Below are positions 62,379 to 64,000 of a stretch of 64,000 nt of DNA, piece by piece. The notes below the pieces were generated by a model. That model was given only the letters and a program-made list of their open reading frames with translations, did not search any database and was not told the origin of the DNA. The translations under genes were made by a program, and so were the position numbers. The DNA is from an uncultured Dorea sp. Lineage in GTDB: Bacteria; Bacillota; Clostridia; Lachnospirales; Lachnospiraceae. The stretch covers positions 5,515 through 69,514 of the forward strand of contig CAJUAM010000013.1 of assembly GCA_910584615.1 (NCBI GenBank), read 5' to 3'. Position 1 is the first letter of the stretch. Each line of letters opens with the position of its first letter.

Positions 62379-62435
62379 GATTATACACGTCAATTTATTG
62401 CAAATTGTATTAAATTTAAGGAGGAACAGCAAAAA

Positions 62436-64000
62436 ATGGCAAGAAAAATGAAGACCATGGATGGTAATCAGGCAGCGGCTCACGCTTCATACGCGTATAC
62501 CGAAGTTGCAGCTATTTACCCTATCACCCCGTCATCCGTTATGCCGGAGCATGTAGATGAGTGGGCTACTGAGGGAAGGAAGAATATTTTCGGACAGACA
62601 GTTCAGGTAACAGAGATGCAGTCTGAGGCAGGAGCAGCAGGAGCAGTACACGGTTCACTGGCAGCAGGAGCCCTTACGACAACATTTACTGCATCACAGG
62701 GATTACTGCTTATGATTCCTAACTTATATAAAGTAGCAGGTGAGCAGCTTCCAGGTGTGTTCCACGTGTCAGCGCGTGCCCTTGCAAGCCACGCATTATC
62801 AATCTTTGGAGATCACTCTGACGTATATGCATGCCGCCAGACAGGCGCAGCTATGCTTTGCGAGTCCAGCGTACAGGAAGTTATGGACCTTACACCGGTT
62901 GCGCACTGTGCAGCGCTCAAGGGCAAATTACCGTTCATCAACTTCTTTGATGGTTTCCGTACTTCACACGAGATCCAGAAGATTGAGACATGGGATTACG
63001 AGGATCTTAAGGAGCTTGTAGATATGGATGCTATCGACGCATTCAGAAATCATGCGCTGAATCCGAATCATCCGTGCCAGAGAGGTTCCGCTCAGAACCC
63101 GGACATCTTCTTCCAGGCAAGAGAAGCATGCAATCCGTACTACGATGCTATGCCGGCTATCGTGCAGGAGTACATGGACAAGGTTAATGAAAAGATTGGT
63201 ACAGATTACAAGTTATTTAATTACTATGGAGCAGCAGATGCTGAGAAGGTTATCGTTGCTATGGGCTCTGTATGTGATACGATTGAGGAGACGATCGATT
63301 ACCTGATGGCAGCAGGCGAGAAGGTTGGTGTTGTTAAGGTTCGTCTTTACAGACCATTCTGCGCGCAGGCGCTTATTGACGCTATTCCGGATACTGTTAA
63401 GTATATCAATGTTCTTGACAGGACAAAAGAGCCGGGAGCACAGGGAGAGCCGTTATATCTCGATGTTGTATCTGCATTAAAGGGCAGCAAGTTCGATGCA
63501 GTTCCGGTTAACAGCGGACGTTATGGCTTAGGTTCTAAGGATACTACACCTGCGCAGATCGTTGCAGTATTCAACAACGTAGAGAAAGCAAGATTCACTA
63601 TCGGTATCGAAGATGATGTTACTAATCTTTCTCTTGCGACAGGTCCGGCGCTTGTTACAACTCCGGAAGGAACGATTAACTGTAAGTTCTGGGGTCTTGG
63701 CGCAGACGGAACCGTAGGCGCGAACAAGAACTCCATCAAGATCATCGGCGATAATACAGATATGTACGCACAGGCTTACTTTGACTATGATTCAAAGAAA
63801 TCCGGCGGTGTTACGATGTCCCACCTTCGTTTTGGTAAAAAGGCGATCAAGTCCACATACCTGATCCGTCAGGCAAACTTTGTAGCATGCCACAATCCTT
63901 CCTATGTTGACAAATACAACATGGTACAGGAATTAGTAGACGGCGGCACATTCCTTCTGAACTGCCCATGGGATATGGAAGGTCTTGAGAAACATCTTCC
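62436..64000 (+). CDS. nifJ: Pyruvate:ferredoxin oxidoreductase, 5' part
   Basis: The first 521 codons of a homodimeric PFOR, cut by the window edge with the frame still open. It converts pyruvate and CoA to acetyl-CoA, CO2 and reduced ferredoxin, the central energy step in this kind of anaerobe. The N-terminal domain starts MARKMKTMDGNQAAAHASYA, has YPITPSSVMPEHVDEW and the conserved MQSEAGAAGAVHGSLAAGA. AAGGAGGAACAGC precedes the ATG. The TPP and Fe-S domains should lie beyond the window. Confidence 0.95.
   Translation, partial: MARKMKTMDGNQAAAHASYAYTEVAAIYPITPSSVMPEHVDEWATEGRKNIFGQTVQVTEMQSEAGAAGAVHGSLAAGALTTTFTASQGLLLMIPNLYKVAGEQLPGVFHVSARALASHALSIFGDHSDVYACRQTGAAMLCESSVQEVMDLTPVAHCAALKGKLPFINFFDGFRTSHEIQKIETWDYEDLKELVDMDAIDAFRNHALNPNHPCQRGSAQNPDIFFQAREACNPYYDAMPAIVQEYMDKVNEKIGTDYKLFNYYGAADAEKVIVAMGSVCDTIEETIDYLMAAGEKVGVVKVRLYRPFCAQALIDAIPDTVKYINVLDRTKEPGAQGEPLYLDVVSALKGSKFDAVPVNSGRYGLGSKDTTPAQIVAVFNNVEKARFTIGIEDDVTNLSLATGPALVTTPEGTINCKFWGLGADGTVGANKNSIKIIGDNTDMYAQAYFDYDSKKSGGVTMSHLRFGKKAIKSTYLIRQANFVACHNPSYVDKYNMVQELVDGGTFLLNCPWDMEGLEKHL

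Noticed and set aside
1..64000. Mobile element or prophage
   Set aside because: No transposase, integrase, phage structural gene, inverted terminal repeat or tRNA-adjacent attachment site was seen.

Overview
The window looks like a chromosomal segment of a strictly anaerobic, gut-type Clostridia, most likely Lachnospiraceae. The signs are AGGAGG-type ribosome binding sites, a moderately AT-rich composition, pyruvate:ferredoxin oxidoreductase, NADPH-type glutamate synthase, a double-cubane-cluster-type dehydratase with its activase, YesMN-type two-component regulators and many oxygen-sensitive Fe-S proteins. The species cannot be fixed by eye. Almost all genes lie on the + strand; the only convincing minus-strand gene is a pseudouridine synthase at 29584-30507. 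I saw no rRNA, tRNA, CRISPR array, IS element or prophage. No gene-free gap inside the window exceeds about 190 bp apart from the leader at 1-367.

Layout. (1) 368-10308: a self-contained uptake and catabolic locus with a YesN-type regulator, a YesM-type kinase lacking a sensor domain, a degenerate tandem ABC ATPase, a complete ribose-type ABC importer, an esterase and an amidohydrolase. (2) 10458-18329: the late cobalamin pathway (cbiJ-E-T fusion, cbiA, cobT, cobU, cobS, a stripped-down cobU paralogue, cobC, cbiB), with a 152-nt cobC/cbiB overlap. (3) 18404-24089: redox and sulfur/selenium genes, namely a cysteine desulfurase, the DCCP / DUF3343 / activase triad, a flavin reductase, a DUF5714 protein and a cytosolic Cu,Zn-SOD-type protein. 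(4) 24217-29479: a large hybrid sensor kinase directly followed by glycogen debranching enzyme. (5) 31195-40486: a cluster of the type associated with ArsS radical SAM enzymes and 'selenodomain' genes. It holds two TVP38 membrane proteins, a CCG Fe-S protein, a fused two-domain transferase, an APH-like kinase, an AhpD-like protein, an ArsS-like radical SAM enzyme, a C_GCAxxG_C_C protein and two rhodanese lipoproteins. No arsenite methyltransferase is visible, so the product is an open question. (6) 40597-50735: a surface and glycan cluster with four GT2-type glycosyltransferases around two secreted lysine-rich Ig-like proteins. The promoter of the first of these contains a G12 homopolymer in its -35/-10 spacer and looks phase-variable. 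(7) 50866-64000: housekeeping genes, namely thioredoxin, a SprA-like protease, Dus, YbaK, a CPBP protease, gltB-gltD-dsdA and the 5' part of nifJ.

The strongest candidates for something new are the G12 promoter at 45089-45120, the ArsS-like cluster without ArsM, and the sensor-less kinase paired with a dead ABC ATPase. The cobC/cbiB overlap and the split-feature CobU pair come next. All function calls rest on reading motifs by eye; no database search was run.
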